From Saprospiraceae bacterium UBA2329 (lineage in GTDB: Bacteria > Bacteroidota > Bacteroidia > Chitinophagales > Saprospiraceae), in assembly GCA_002344975.1 (NCBI GenBank), contig DDUV01000042.1, positions 60,619 to 124,618 of the forward strand: DNA of 64,000 nt, in the 5' to 3' direction. This document shows positions 18,696-28,094 of the stretch, one piece after another. The translations under genes were made by a program, and so were the position numbers. Numbering within the stretch: the first letter of the stretch is position 1; every line of letters begins with the position of its first letter. The notes under the pieces are model-generated. The model was not told where the DNA came from. It made no database searches and worked only from the letters and a program-made list of their open reading frames with translations.

Positions 18696-21600
18696 TCAGG
18701 GGCCGTACTCCTCTTCTGGTGGGGGAGCAGGCGTTTTACAAATCTGGTGAAAAGGAAACTCATTGCCGGCTTCAGCAAAGCAATCGGGTTGCGTATCCGA
18801 ATACCTGGCGCAATCATCCTCATCCACGACAACGCATATCTCCCCGGCAGTGAGGATGGAGCGGGCAGTCACCGGGCCGATTGCCCTGAGCAGGCTGGGG
18901 GCATCTTCATCGCCTGACAGCGATAGGCAAGTGATGAAGTCCACATAGTCCAGGCTTTCGATGTATCGGATCACTTCCGATTCGCTGACAGCTTGCCCAA
19001 AGACCAGCTTGTCGGAGTCGCGGGTAATATACCAAGGCGCCAAAAGATTGGTCAGGTCTTCCTTCAAACGAGCAGCGTAGAAGGTTTTGTCTTTTCCTTT
19101 GCGCAGCCGCACCCGCACGTTGAGGTTCACTTTTTCATAGCGGGGGTTCATTATTTTAAGCCTGACAAAGGGCGAAATCTTTGTTTTGAGGTAGGCTTTT
19201 ATTTCTTCGAGCAGGCTGACAGGTGCGCGTGGTTCGAGGTCTTGGCCAGGTTTCAGCTTGGTGAGATCGGGTACTACCGCGATGGAAACGAAGCCGGGCG
19301 CCCAGTCCAAGTCGCGGGAATAATCGTCGGCTGAAAGCCCGAAGACGTGATTGAGACATTTTACTTTGAATATCTGCGGGAAGGCCTCCAGCACCAGTGT
19401 TTCGTAATCGAAAGGCGAGATGGCACGCCCTTTGTGCCGCAAGTGTTCGCTTACCCTCTTGTAAAAACTGTTCCCGGATTCGGGCGGTAAGCCGTGGAAG
19501 GAGGCGTACGGCTGAGCGGTTTTTTTTACGCCGGCTTCCGGCTCGGCCATTTTTGTAATGCTTCCCGCCGGGAGTTCCCGCGCGAGGCGCTGCAGGTCGT
19601 TGGCCGATTCCGGTTTGAAAGTGACCCTTGCGGCTTGCGTATGTACGGCAATGGCTTCACTTATGGCTTTTACTTTTTGTATGGGCTGTAGAGAAACGGC
19701 GTCGCCGGGGATTTCGCATTGCTCGGCATCGTCCACTTCGCTTACCGAAGCTTTAATCCAAAACAGGTCGGGGGGCATCACCGTGTTCCCGGTGCGGGTA
19801 ATGCCCTTTGGCAGGGCAATTTTTACGATACCTGAAACGGTAAGCCCCTTGGTTTCATCGGAAATGATGTCGAAGCCCGGCCTCAATTCCTGCCATTGGT
19901 TGTTGGCCAAGTGGTACCACCTGACCAAAGCCCGGTCGCGCTCGCTGTCTGCGGTGGCCTCTGCCAATTGGAAAAGTAAATTGAGACTGCTGCCCGGCCG
20001 TAAGTTGCTCAAGCCGATATACAGCGTGCCTTCGTCTTCAAAAACAGGCAGCAGTGTGGGGTTGGCTTCCAGGTCTTCATGCTTATATGTGCCCTCGAAG
20101 GGATAGAGGTGTACAATGTCAATGTCGTCTTTTCCGGCACAGGCGGAGTAGTCTAAGCAGATGTTTTTGATGGTGGGGGTCCAGGGTTCGTTGGGGATGA
20201 GAATGGCATTCCCCTTGTCAAAGGCATCTTGAATATCTTTGAAAAAGACCTTGATTTTATCTAAAAGTTTTGGGTCAATAAGGTTTTTTACTGCATTTTC
20301 AAGATTGATTAAATCACCCCTGACCTCTCCAATAGTTGTAATATCAGCATCATCTTGTCCTGGGCCAGTAAAAAAATTCCAATAGGAAATGCCTGACATG
20401 AAGGTATTGAATAAACCACAAATTTCATTGGCATTCGTCGAATTGCTTTCTCCTAATATCTCTGTGGTACAATCCAAAACATAAGTTTTAATAGCGACAA
20501 GCAGTTCTTCAAAAGTAAATTGGTCATCACCCAACAGCGCGGCAAGGCCCGGTATCTGAAAGACTGCCTTGGGAACTACCGTATTTAAGGCCATCATTTG
20601 CTTCGCTAACGTGATGGCATACTGGTTATGGAAAAAATCCCGGTTTTCTAAGCAAAACCTGATAAAGCCGTCTTTGGTATCTGCTTGGTATGGGCTTGCC
20701 GGCCTACAGACATCTTTTCCTTTATTCTTGTCTAAAGGAAAATACCGGCTATCTATCTTTATGGTCTGTTCAAAGGGGAAAGGAGAAGGGTAGGGCGGCA
20801 AATCTTTGGGGCATTTGCAGGCGCAGCCATCGCCTTTACTTTCAAACAACTTCCGGTTGTAGTGAAGCGTACATGGGTTTTGTCCTTTTAACTCCGGGTT
20901 ATCAGGTGTATTAGAACCCTCCTCTGGGCAGCAGGTCTTTTCTTTTGGCCGTGCTGAAGTGCCTTCTCCATGCCAGTGCCCACCATCAAGAACAGAGATA
21001 TTTACCTCGAAGTCTGATGTTTTCAACTCGGGATCATAGGCGGCGTAGTACTCCTCCAAGTTGCCGGGCTTGTCTTTCCAGTTGATGTGGATACACAAGT
21101 CCTTCCAACATTTTTTAAGAATCTCGTTGCTGCCGATATAAAAACATGGGCCTGAAAGATTGGCATTAGGTATTATGGGGGGGCTTGGGCAACCACCAAC
21201 AGGGGGGGTAGGTGCAGGAGTTGTATCTCCGTCCTTCTTCTTATCTGCGTCCACCACCACCGGCCTCACCCCGAAAGGCTGAAACGGGCTGTTGGGGTCG
21301 AGCAGGTTTTCATCATTTTGGATGACAATGTTCTTTTTGATACCGCAAACTTTCACATCAATACCGGCATCCGCCACCTGCAGACGGCGCAGGAATTGGT
21401 AAAGATCGTAGGACTTACCGGCGGATTCGCCTCTTCGCTCTAAGCAGCAACAATCACCAGGTGTGATTAATGGCTTTGTTCTCGATTTTTTGCAGGCTTC
21501 TTCTATATCGAGCGGATCACAAGGGTTGTGGCTGTCGTCCGGCACTTCGAGCTTCAGCTCGCTGTTCAGTTCTATTTTTGCTACCGGAAAGTTTTTTTCA

Positions 21601-24035
21601 AATTGGTAGTCCTCCTTGTGTTTTTCCAAGTCGTAGCAGATAATAGCCGGTTCTGTTTCGTCAAGGACTATTTTAATGTCGAACTGGATGTTTTGAAGTT
21701 TAGAGGTTGTATTTCCTTCGCAGTCTTTTATATCCAAGCCCTCCAACGGTGATATTTTCGTTTTGATCCTCTTGGGTACATACCAGCCCTTTTCACCTGT
21801 CAGGGCAATTTTGAAAATGTTGTTGCACGCAAGGTGTTTTTTCAACGTCTCCAAATCGGCTTCGGAAAAAAGCAGTTCACTATTTTCGCCGACAAAAGTG
21901 GCCAGTTCATCCGTGTCAATGAATATAGGCAGGCATTCTTTCAGATCGTTTCGGTAAAATACCTTCTTGTAATACTGTTCTAATTTACAGACAATTTCGC
22001 CATCCAAACACTCACATTGTTCCTCCGTCAGACAGCACATCACCCTTTCTTCCCGCTCCAGAAAACATTCCAACAACTTGATCTCGCAACAGGAAAACAG
22101 CCATTCGCAGGAGGGCTCATTCTTGACGTTCAGGCAATTGAGCAAGTCGTAACCGAGCGGGTAAGGGTTTTTTCCAGAAAGCAGGCCGGTAAGGAAGGCT
22201 CGCCCTTCATCGGAAAGAGGGTTCTGGAGTCGGTCATTGGTATTTTTCAAAACAGGAGATTGTTGGGAGGCAGTTTCCCAGTTTCCGTATTCAAGAAGAA
22301 CACCTTTCAATACTTCAATTTTAGATTTGCCATCAGAGGCAGTATCGTCTAAGTAACATTTCAGGATCAGCTTCTCCTTCTCCGAATATTGTCCGCTGTA
22401 TTTTCTGCACAGGCTGTCAAAGTCAATAACCTCATCATCCTGCAGATGACATTTCAACAAGGCCAGGGCATTGAAGGAGAATGCATTGGCCAATTGTTGC
22501 AAAACCCTTTCGGTGAGGACATAGTAAGGTTTTCGCAGTGCCTTGTTTACACTATTAATATAGGCATTCAACGTATCATCGTCCAAATTCAGGACGTTGG
22601 CACAGTTCAGCACGATGTGAATTTCCCGCTTACCCTCCTGCAGCAACAGCACCGGAGAAGCCAGCATAAGCCCTATTCTGGCGTTGGGATGATGATCGAG
22701 TTTGTCTTTACCGGGTGCGAGCGTTTTGGATTCTTTGGCGCCCAAGGTAGCCCAATTGGGAATTTGGTTCTCCGGGAAAGCCTGCCCAAGCCCGTCGGCC
22801 GAGTTGGCCACCGGCGCCATATACACCCCCTCCAGCGCGATGACCTCTTGGGATACGCAATCGTTTACTGTTGTTGCGCTTTTGGGTTTTGCGGGCAACT
22901 TTACCTGATTAAGGTACAGGGTGCGCAGGCTGCCTATGGCTGCTTTGTCGAGTACGATCTCCTTGTCAAGGGAGAAGAGTACGTCGGCCTTGTTGTTGTC
23001 CTTGCCGTCTTTGAATACAGTGTCCTTTTTTAGCAGGTACTGTTCCAGGTGTTTAGCTACTTCAAAGACCAGGTGCGCGTGGTCCGGGCGGTGCGGTTTG
23101 GGCTGAATGCGCAACACCTGCCGGTAGAAAAAATCGAGATGTTTTTCACTCAGGCGGTTCATGTCGCCCTGCACATACTGAAATAACTCCAGAAAAGTAA
23201 ACAGCAGTGCCAGGTGCGGGTCGTGCCGTTTGCGAAAATCTTCCTGCAAGGGCTTCAGGCTCTCGGCAATATAGTCAGGCGCTGAACGGCTGATTTGGCG
23301 CAAAATATTGAGAAACTTCCCGAAGACCTCGTCCGCCAGTAGTCTGGCGGATTCTGTCCGGTCGAAAGCGGAGGTGGGATCCACCGGCTTCAATAGGTCG
23401 GTCACCTTTAATCCCCATATTTGCTGGTTGACAAAGGGAAAAAAATTTCGCTGTGTCACCGCCTGAGCCCTTTGCGCTTTTTGATAAATTTTAATAAAAT
23501 CGAGCAGCGGAAGTTTCAAGTCGGCGCCGATTGTATTGGCCAGCAAGCGTTTAAACCTGAACTCAGAAATGGCCGCCTCTGGGAGCGTACCTGCGGCCTC
23601 TTTTTGGAGGCGCTCTTCTCTGCTCAGGGTTTCATACCAGTTGAAAGCAGGCTCAATGAGTTCTTCAAAGCAAAAGTCCAGCAGAGAACTGAACGTATCC
23701 GGGCCGGGCATGCGCTCGAAATCGGATTGCAGACGGGCATACTTTTTGTCAATGGCCTCTCCATCGAATTTACTGATGCGCGCCAACAGGAAAGGGAGGC
23801 TGTTTTCCAGAAATACGCGCCAGTCTCCCGATCGCGTAAATGCACCAGATTCCTCGCTTTGCGCAACGTCGGTGAAGTTTATCTGCCGGGAGTACCGGTA
23901 GAGATAATCCAGAATATCGGCCCAGGTGCGCCCATCTATGGGTACGGTAGCCGCTTGCAGCACGTCGTTGGCGCGCTTGAGTTGGCTCGACCCCGGTTCT
24001 TCCCTTAGCGGATGTTTAAGTTCGCAGAGGTTCAT
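18696..24035 (-). CDS. giant baseplate J-like protein (Afp11/Pvc11-like)
   Basis: A 1779-residue baseplate protein. The N-terminal 400 residues are typical of Bacteroidota eCIS J proteins, with KHLDFFYRQVLRIQPKPHRP near residue 295. The C-terminal J-like domain lies at about 1530-1760, from AISPFDYETLVLEAFPQIFK through PGFVSIAVVP to YIESLDYVDFIT. In T4 terms this is the gp6-like ring that, with the Afp12-like protein, clamps the sheath to the hub. Residues about 560-1150 form an insertion rich in cysteine, including a CCCLERRGES stretch and a proline-rich linker, and are AT-rich compared with both ends. The gene follows gp25 by 38 bp and precedes the Afp12-like gene by 59 bp. The family is certain from the ends; the role of the insertion is unknown and may be surface-exposed. 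Confidence 0.88.
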   Translation of the reverse strand: MNLCELKHPLREEPGSSQLKRANDVLQAATVPIDGRTWADILDYLYRYSRQINFTDVAQSEESGAFTRSGDWRVFLENSLPFLLARISKFDGEAIDKKYARLQSDFERMPGPDTFSSLLDFCFEELIEPAFNWYETLSREERLQKEAAGTLPEAAISEFRFKRLLANTIGADLKLPLLDFIKIYQKAQRAQAVTQRNFFPFVNQQIWGLKVTDLLKPVDPTSAFDRTESARLLADEVFGKFLNILRQISRSAPDYIAESLKPLQEDFRKRHDPHLALLFTFLELFQYVQGDMNRLSEKHLDFFYRQVLRIQPKPHRPDHAHLVFEVAKHLEQYLLKKDTVFKDGKDNNKADVLFSLDKEIVLDKAAIGSLRTLYLNQVKLPAKPKSATTVNDCVSQEVIALEGVYMAPVANSADGLGQAFPENQIPNWATLGAKESKTLAPGKDKLDHHPNARIGLMLASPVLLLQEGKREIHIVLNCANVLNLDDDTLNAYINSVNKALRKPYYVLTERVLQQLANAFSFNALALLKCHLQDDEVIDFDSLCRKYSGQYSEKEKLILKCYLDDTASDGKSKIEVLKGVLLEYGNWETASQQSPVLKNTNDRLQNPLSDEGRAFLTGLLSGKNPYPLGYDLLNCLNVKNEPSCEWLFSCCEIKLLECFLEREERVMCCLTEEQCECLDGEIVCKLEQYYKKVFYRNDLKECLPIFIDTDELATFVGENSELLFSEADLETLKKHLACNNIFKIALTGEKGWYVPKRIKTKISPLEGLDIKDCEGNTTSKLQNIQFDIKIVLDETEPAIICYDLEKHKEDYQFEKNFPVAKIELNSELKLEVPDDSHNPCDPLDIEEACKKSRTKPLITPGDCCCLERRGESAGKSYDLYQFLRRLQVADAGIDVKVCGIKKNIVIQNDENLLDPNSPFQPFGVRPVVVDADKKKDGDTTPAPTPPVGGCPSPPIIPNANLSGPCFYIGSNEILKKCWKDLCIHINWKDKPGNLEEYYAAYDPELKTSDFEVNISVLDGGHWHGEGTSARPKEKTCCPEEGSNTPDNPELKGQNPCTLHYNRKLFESKGDGCACKCPKDLPPYPSPFPFEQTIKIDSRYFPLDKNKGKDVCRPASPYQADTKDGFIRFCLENRDFFHNQYAITLAKQMMALNTVVPKAVFQIPGLAALLGDDQFTFEELLVAIKTYVLDCTTEILGESNSTNANEICGLFNTFMSGISYWNFFTGPGQDDADITTIGEVRGDLINLENAVKNLIDPKLLDKIKVFFKDIQDAFDKGNAILIPNEPWTPTIKNICLDYSACAGKDDIDIVHLYPFEGTYKHEDLEANPTLLPVFEDEGTLYIGLSNLRPGSSLNLLFQLAEATADSERDRALVRWYHLANNQWQELRPGFDIISDETKGLTVSGIVKIALPKGITRTGNTVMPPDLFWIKASVSEVDDAEQCEIPGDAVSLQPIQKVKAISEAIAVHTQAARVTFKPESANDLQRLARELPAGSITKMAEPEAGVKKTAQPYASFHGLPPESGNSFYKRVSEHLRHKGRAISPFDYETLVLEAFPQIFKVKCLNHVFGLSADDYSRDLDWAPGFVSIAVVPDLTKLKPGQDLEPRAPVSLLEEIKAYLKTKISPFVRLKIMNPRYEKVNLNVRVRLRKGKDKTFYAARLKEDLTNLLAPWYITRDSDKLVFGQAVSESEVIRYIESLDYVDFITCLSLSGDEDAPSLLRAIGPVTARSILTAGEICVVVDEDDCARYSDTQPDCFAEAGNEFPFHQICKTPAPPPEEEYGP

Positions 24036-24073
24036 TATGATGCGGTGAAGATTTGGGAGAAATGTTGCCGTGG

Positions 24074-24496
24074 TCAGATATTCCTGTCGGCTTCGCGCAG
24101 GTAGAAATCATACACATAATTGTAGCGGGAATTCGTCTCTATAATCCTGTAATCTACCTCAATGGTGAGGCGTCCCTCAATGAGGTCGAAAGACCCCGGT
24201 TGTGTGATGGTCACCTCTTCCACAACGATGCGCGGCTCGTGGTAAAGCAAGGCATTTTCCACCATGTCTTTTAAAAAAGCCAGCAGATTGCTGTTCACTG
24301 GCTCAAACTGGTAGTCAGACAGGTTGCAGCCGTATTTGGGCTGCATGACCCGCTCTCCCAAACTGGTGGATAATAGGATTTGAATGCTTTGATTGATGTC
24401 CGTCTCTGCGCTTACCATTTCCACTGTGCCGGTATCGGGAGAAAACCACGGAGGAAATGACCAGCCTGTTCCGAGGAATGATTGCTCTTGTGTCAT
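24074..24496 (-). CDS. gp25-like baseplate wedge protein (Afp9/Pvc9-like)
   Basis: A 140-residue GPW/gp25 family protein. After a short N-terminal extension (FLGTGWSFPPWF) comes the family core: INQSIQILLSTSLGERVMQP (about 34-53), YGCNLSDYQFEP, and the C-terminal strands VDYRIIET with YNYVYDFYLRE. In contractile systems gp25 lies between the hub and the J-type wedge and has a conserved EPR motif that takes part in the first sheath contact; here HEPR is found at about 86-89. It sits between the PAAR tip gene (52 bp) and the baseplate J gene (38 bp), the order expected for an eCIS baseplate cassette. Length and domain are normal for the family and nothing unusual is seen. Confidence 0.93.
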   Translation of the reverse strand: MTQEQSFLGTGWSFPPWFSPDTGTVEMVSAETDINQSIQILLSTSLGERVMQPKYGCNLSDYQFEPVNSNLLAFLKDMVENALLYHEPRIVVEEVTITQPGSFDLIEGRLTIEVDYRIIETNSRYNYVYDFYLREADRNI

Positions 24497-24548
24497 AGCT
24501 GTGTTGGTATTTGTGGATGGGCTTGGGCATATCTGCTTCGAAGGAATA

Positions 24549-24827
24549 CTACCCTCCGATCAAGACGTTGGGCGCCCCTGCAATAATGATTCCTCCATGT
24601 GCGGTAAGGTCTCCGATTCGAGCGGCGGGTCTGCCGCCTATCAAGACTGTTCCGGAGCCTTTGGTGATTACATCCGGCGGGCCTGCACAGGTGCAAAGGT
24701 CTCCAACGACAGCGGCCGGAAGCCCGCCGATAAGCACATTGGGTACCGAGGGGCCGGTAATCGGGCCTCCACCGTGAGTAGGTATCGGGCACGTATGGAG
24801 GTCGGTTATGCGGGCTGCAGGGGGCAT
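24549..24827 (-). CDS. PAAR-repeat spike tip protein (Afp10/Pvc10-like)
   Basis: A 92-residue PAAR protein beginning MPPAARITDLHTCPIPTHGG and built of three repeats containing (A/V)xIGGxPA(A/R)xxGD. These repeats fold into a small zinc-bound cone that sharpens the VgrG spike. Candidate metal ligands are His11, Cys13, His18 and a cysteine near 45 (DLCTC). There is no C-terminal toxin extension: the chain stops right after the last repeat (NVLIGG). It lies 12 bp after the VgrG-like gene and is certainly translated with it. Confidence 0.95.
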   Translation of the reverse strand: MPPAARITDLHTCPIPTHGGGPITGPSVPNVLIGGLPAAVVGDLCTCAGPPDVITKGSGTVLIGGRPAARIGDLTAHGGIIIAGAPNVLIGG

Positions 24828-24839
24828 GATTTTTGCAAA

Positions 24840-26612
24840 TTAATTGATCTTTACCAATCCCCCGGATATTTCGGTAATTCCCGATCCAGCCAGCTTGGCC
24901 GTGGCGCCGCTAAGAGACACAGGCCCCTGAGCCGATGCGGAAATTTGTGCGCCGCCAATTGACAAGGTGGCGCCCGCACTAAGAGAGAGGTTGATACCGG
25001 CTTTGATATTGACGTTTTTTGGGCTTTCTATATCAATGCCTGATGGACTGAGGTTTATCTTGTTGCCGTTTTGATCCTGAATAGTAATAGACATTCCCGC
25101 TTCATCCAGTTTGATGCTGTTGCCCGCCGGCGTGTCTATGGTAATGGTTTTGGTCTGATCGTGGAAATGAATGCGCATCTGGCTGCGCGTAGTAAATCCC
25201 TTCTCGTGGTTCACATCCTGTGCGGTGATGGGGGCGGGTTTGGCGCTGCTGTGCAACATGCCGAGTACCACAGCATCGCGGGGGTCATCGTTGATGAATC
25301 CAACAATCACTTCGTCATCAATTTCCGGACGGAAAAATGCGCCTCTGTCTGCTCCGGCATCAAGGCTGGCCACTCTGGCCCAGAGGCCCTGGGCATTCGG
25401 GTCAATAATGGGGAGTTTGACCAAAATACGGCCCTCGCCCTCCGGGTCGCTTTCCAATTGAACTACTTTACCGACCTGGAGGCCATTGATACCCGGCAGC
25501 AAACCGGAGGCCGGTACATCTATGATATCCTTTTGCGAGGCGGCAAACCAATTGGGCGGCAATCCGAATTGGACTTGAGTATCCCAACTGCCTGCGCCAA
25601 CATCGTGGCGCACCCCGCTTACGAAAGCCTTGCCGTTGAATCGGGCGCCAAGCCCCTGTAGCGTTACCGTTTGCCCTGGTTTTAAATCTGGAAAACCTGT
25701 AAATTTTGCCCTGCCGCATATTTTGGCTAACCGGCTCTTCAGCATTACGGCATCGGCCCAGGTCTTTATCTCTTCTTCAAGGGCATGTCCTCCATGACGC
25801 AACTCGTAGCGGTTCAGATTGATAGCCTCCGACAGGGTGCTGCCGGGCACATTTCCTGGCTCGCTTATCGGTGCTGAATCGGCAGTGGACTCAAACAATT
25901 GCTGGGCGGCATAGTCCCAGGATTTGGCTTCAACCGACTGCCACTGAGTGCGGGCGTCCATTTCTGCCTCGAATTCCAAAAGGGAAGTGCCGTATTCCAG
26001 ATTGAGCGTGGAGCCTGCGCGTGTGTCAGGTTTTTTGATAGTGATTAGCCCGTCGTCTACCATGATAAGCCGGCCGTTGACCTCCGCTCTGGAAAGCACG
26101 AAGTCCCAGTCTGTACAATGGTGTTGCACCATTTCCCGGTGTTTCAAGGAGGTGGTTTCCACATCATTACCCAAGCGGTACCGCCCGATGATCTCCTCCA
26201 TGATCTCGCTGTCCTTTTTTTCCTCAAAGTACCGGCTATGGCGGCCAATGGTCATTTTAACGCTCTCATCTCTACATTCGATCAAGAGGTCGGCCTGTCC
26301 TGTTTCCCTTATCTTGATGCTGTTGCGTACAACGATGCCTTTGAAAAGCGTTTTGTTCTGCCTGTCCAATCCGATTTTGATGGCGATCTTTTTGCCTGGC
26401 ACAAAATCATCTTGCTCGCTGACGTGAAAGGTGCGCTGGGAGGCATCTCCATCCCGGATGACTATTTTGGCGCTGGGAATGCGATTGATCTCCTTGACAA
26501 TGGAAATGGACATCACCTCATAGGCGGGGTCAATCACACTACCCTCCGAGAGGATGTCAAATGTAACTACATCATGACGAGAGGGGTTGGGAATTGAAGT
26601 TGTGTTGCTCAT
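24840..26612 (-). CDS. VgrG/gp27-gp5-like spike protein (Afp8/Pvc8-like)
   Basis: A 590-residue hub and spike protein. Residues about 20-360 form the gp27-like (phage late control D) hub, with HCTDWDFVLSRAEVNGR near 165. Residues 372-455 are the gp5 OB-fold (GLQVGKVVQLESDPEGEGRI, RPEIDDEVIVGFINDDPRDAVVLG). Residues about 475-590 form a beta-helical spike with repeating SIKLDEAGMSI, INLSPSGIDI and VNIKAGINLSL strands. No lysozyme domain or toxin extension is present. It trimerises and carries the PAAR tip. It lies 3 bp after the LysM gene and 12 bp before PAAR. Confidence 0.95.
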   Translation of the reverse strand: MSNTTSIPNPSRHDVVTFDILSEGSVIDPAYEVMSISIVKEINRIPSAKIVIRDGDASQRTFHVSEQDDFVPGKKIAIKIGLDRQNKTLFKGIVVRNSIKIRETGQADLLIECRDESVKMTIGRHSRYFEEKKDSEIMEEIIGRYRLGNDVETTSLKHREMVQHHCTDWDFVLSRAEVNGRLIMVDDGLITIKKPDTRAGSTLNLEYGTSLLEFEAEMDARTQWQSVEAKSWDYAAQQLFESTADSAPISEPGNVPGSTLSEAINLNRYELRHGGHALEEEIKTWADAVMLKSRLAKICGRAKFTGFPDLKPGQTVTLQGLGARFNGKAFVSGVRHDVGAGSWDTQVQFGLPPNWFAASQKDIIDVPASGLLPGINGLQVGKVVQLESDPEGEGRILVKLPIIDPNAQGLWARVASLDAGADRGAFFRPEIDDEVIVGFINDDPRDAVVLGMLHSSAKPAPITAQDVNHEKGFTTRSQMRIHFHDQTKTITIDTPAGNSIKLDEAGMSITIQDQNGNKINLSPSGIDIESPKNVNIKAGINLSLSAGATLSIGGAQISASAQGPVSLSGATAKLAGSGITEISGGLVKIN

Positions 26613-26615
26613 ACC

Positions 26616-27347
26616 TCAGGCATCCTCCGTTTTGTCAAGTGGTGGAAAAGAAAGTTCGATCCCAGGCTTAATCAACCTGAATGTGGTCAGGTTGTTGGCA
26701 CGGGCCACCTGCTGTGTGAATTTGGGGTCGTTGTAGAATTCGCCGACCATTTTATCCAAGCGGTCTCCCGCTTTTATCCTGCGGATACGGGTAAGGTCAG
26801 GGGATTGACGCCGTGCCTCCTGTTCTCTTTGTTCTTGTGCGACATAATCCAAAAAGGTAGCGCTGATCTTGGCTCTCAGGGGTTTCCCGTTGGGGTGGAA
26901 CAGCGTGTAGTTGATGTCCAAATTGCTTAGGATACCCTGGAACAAGTGCTCCCCCCACACGATTTTCAGGAAATGGGGCCGGTGAATTTCGCCCGCCATA
27001 TCGTAAACAGTATTGAGAAAACGCTCTATTTGCTGAGATACGAGATCATCTCTTGGCACAGTCCTGTTGGTTACGGTTGCGTCACTTTCGGTGCGGTTTT
27101 TGGCCAAGCCATCGTAGTCATAGCCCTGAATGGTGTCGGTGCCGTCAAAATAAAAATCCAGCTTGAGCTGTTCCGGTGCTGTTGAATTGAATCGCCCGGA
27201 GTTGCCCTGGCTTCCATGAGGGCGCCGATTGTCGTACTCCACTTTGTAATTTTTGGAGTAAGACTCCGGGTTGACCGGCAGAGAAATCGTACCTGCTTCC
27301 CCTGTGAAATCCCTGTTTTTGAATGCTTTGATCTTCAACTTTTCCAT
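26616..27347 (-). CDS. LysM-containing baseplate hub protein (Afp7/Pvc7-like)
   Basis: A 243-residue protein with a beta-rich N-terminal domain (about 1-180: IKAFKNRDFTGEAGTISLPVN, LKLDFYFDGT, LKIVWGEHLFQGILSNLDI) and a C-terminal LysM motif (about 185-238: IKAGDRLDKMVGEFYNDP to IKPGIELSFPP). This layout is that of Afp7/Pvc7 and of phage gp53-like proteins that join the tube to the hub. The ATG at 27347 shares its A with the TGA stop of the upstream DUF5908 gene, so the two are translationally coupled. That overlap decides the start; a TTG one codon earlier is the only alternative. Confidence 0.93.
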   Translation of the reverse strand: MEKLKIKAFKNRDFTGEAGTISLPVNPESYSKNYKVEYDNRRPHGSQGNSGRFNSTAPEQLKLDFYFDGTDTIQGYDYDGLAKNRTESDATVTNRTVPRDDLVSQQIERFLNTVYDMAGEIHRPHFLKIVWGEHLFQGILSNLDINYTLFHPNGKPLRAKISATFLDYVAQEQREQEARRQSPDLTRIRRIKAGDRLDKMVGEFYNDPKFTQQVARANNLTTFRLIKPGIELSFPPLDKTEDA

Positions 27348-27526
27348 CAACGCTCCAACTTTTCCTTGATGATTTCAAGCACTTTTTCTACGCATTGCTG
27401 AACGAGCTGCTCCTCGGCATTCGTGCTATTGGCACCTTCGCCGGCACTTGATACCGCTCCGGCATTCGCGCCGTCGCCCGTACCTACACCTGCTTTAATT
27501 ATCAATTCCCTGATTTCGAGCGGCAT
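27347..27526 (-). CDS. DUF5908-family small eCIS protein (Afp6/Pvc6-like)
   Basis: A 59-residue protein read from the ATG at 27526 to TGA at 27349-27347. It begins MPLEIRELIIKAGV and ends in an amphipathic helix (QLVQQCVEKVLEIIKEKLER); the middle is Gly/Ala/Asn-rich and flexible. The start PxEIRELxIK is the signature of DUF5908 peptides, which are found at exactly this spot in eCIS loci, between tube and LysM genes. The role is unknown; relatives are thought to be minor structural or assembly factors. It overlaps the next gene by one base. Confidence 0.85.
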   Translation of the reverse strand: MPLEIRELIIKAGVGTGDGANAGAVSSAGEGANSTNAEEQLVQQCVEKVLEIIKEKLER

Positions 27527-27547
27527 GATACATTTGGTTTTACAAAA

Positions 27548-28006
27548 TCAGACATTGCTGAATTCAAAGCGATTGTAGGACAACTCCAGCGTTTCAACGA
27601 GAACTTCTCCACGCTCTGCGTTCAGCTCACCGGTTTTCCAGCTTTTCGGCCAGGCATGCTCTACTTTCCACTTCATCAGCGGTTTGTGATTTTCATCCAG
27701 GAGTAATACATCCAAATTGGCCGGCCTGACGATACCTTTTTCAAAAGCGTCTTTACACCAGTCGTAGATCACCGATTTTTCCCTGCCGGTCAGAATCCCC
27801 CTTTTCAAGGTGAGGGCAGAGTACTTTCTACGGACGGGAACGGAGTGTTCGAAGCCGTTTTCACCGCCTTCTTTAATGGTTTCCGATTCTATTTGCACAT
27901 CCAGGCCGGTCACAGATTGAAAACCCGCGTCTATGTGTTTGGAGTCAAGTCCGTTGAAGGAGACGACGAAATGAAAATTTACATGTTGCCAACGGTATTC
28001 TGCCAT
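27548..28006 (-). CDS. inner tube protein 2 (T4 gp19-like, Afp5/Pvc5-like)
   Basis: A 152-residue gp19-family tube protein starting MAEYRWQHVNFHFVVSFNGL and containing FQSVTGLDVQIESE, LTLKRGILTG and a C-terminal ETLELSYNRFEF. It is the second of two tube genes and the one next to the DUF5908/LysM hub genes. By analogy with Afp5/Pvc5 it probably forms the first tube ring(s) that adapt the six-fold tube to the hub. It differs clearly from the other tube protein in the N-terminal strands, so it is not a recent duplicate. The gap to the next gene is 21 bp. Confidence 0.93.
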   Translation of the reverse strand: MAEYRWQHVNFHFVVSFNGLDSKHIDAGFQSVTGLDVQIESETIKEGGENGFEHSVPVRRKYSALTLKRGILTGREKSVIYDWCKDAFEKGIVRPANLDVLLLDENHKPLMKWKVEHAWPKSWKTGELNAERGEVLVETLELSYNRFEFSNV

Positions 28007-28094
28007 TTGCGGTCAATTTGTAAAAGGAAGAGAAAGTTAAGCAGGAACCCTATCTTGTGGCCGGATGCAGCGTACTCTCCCTATCAGCCTTAGC

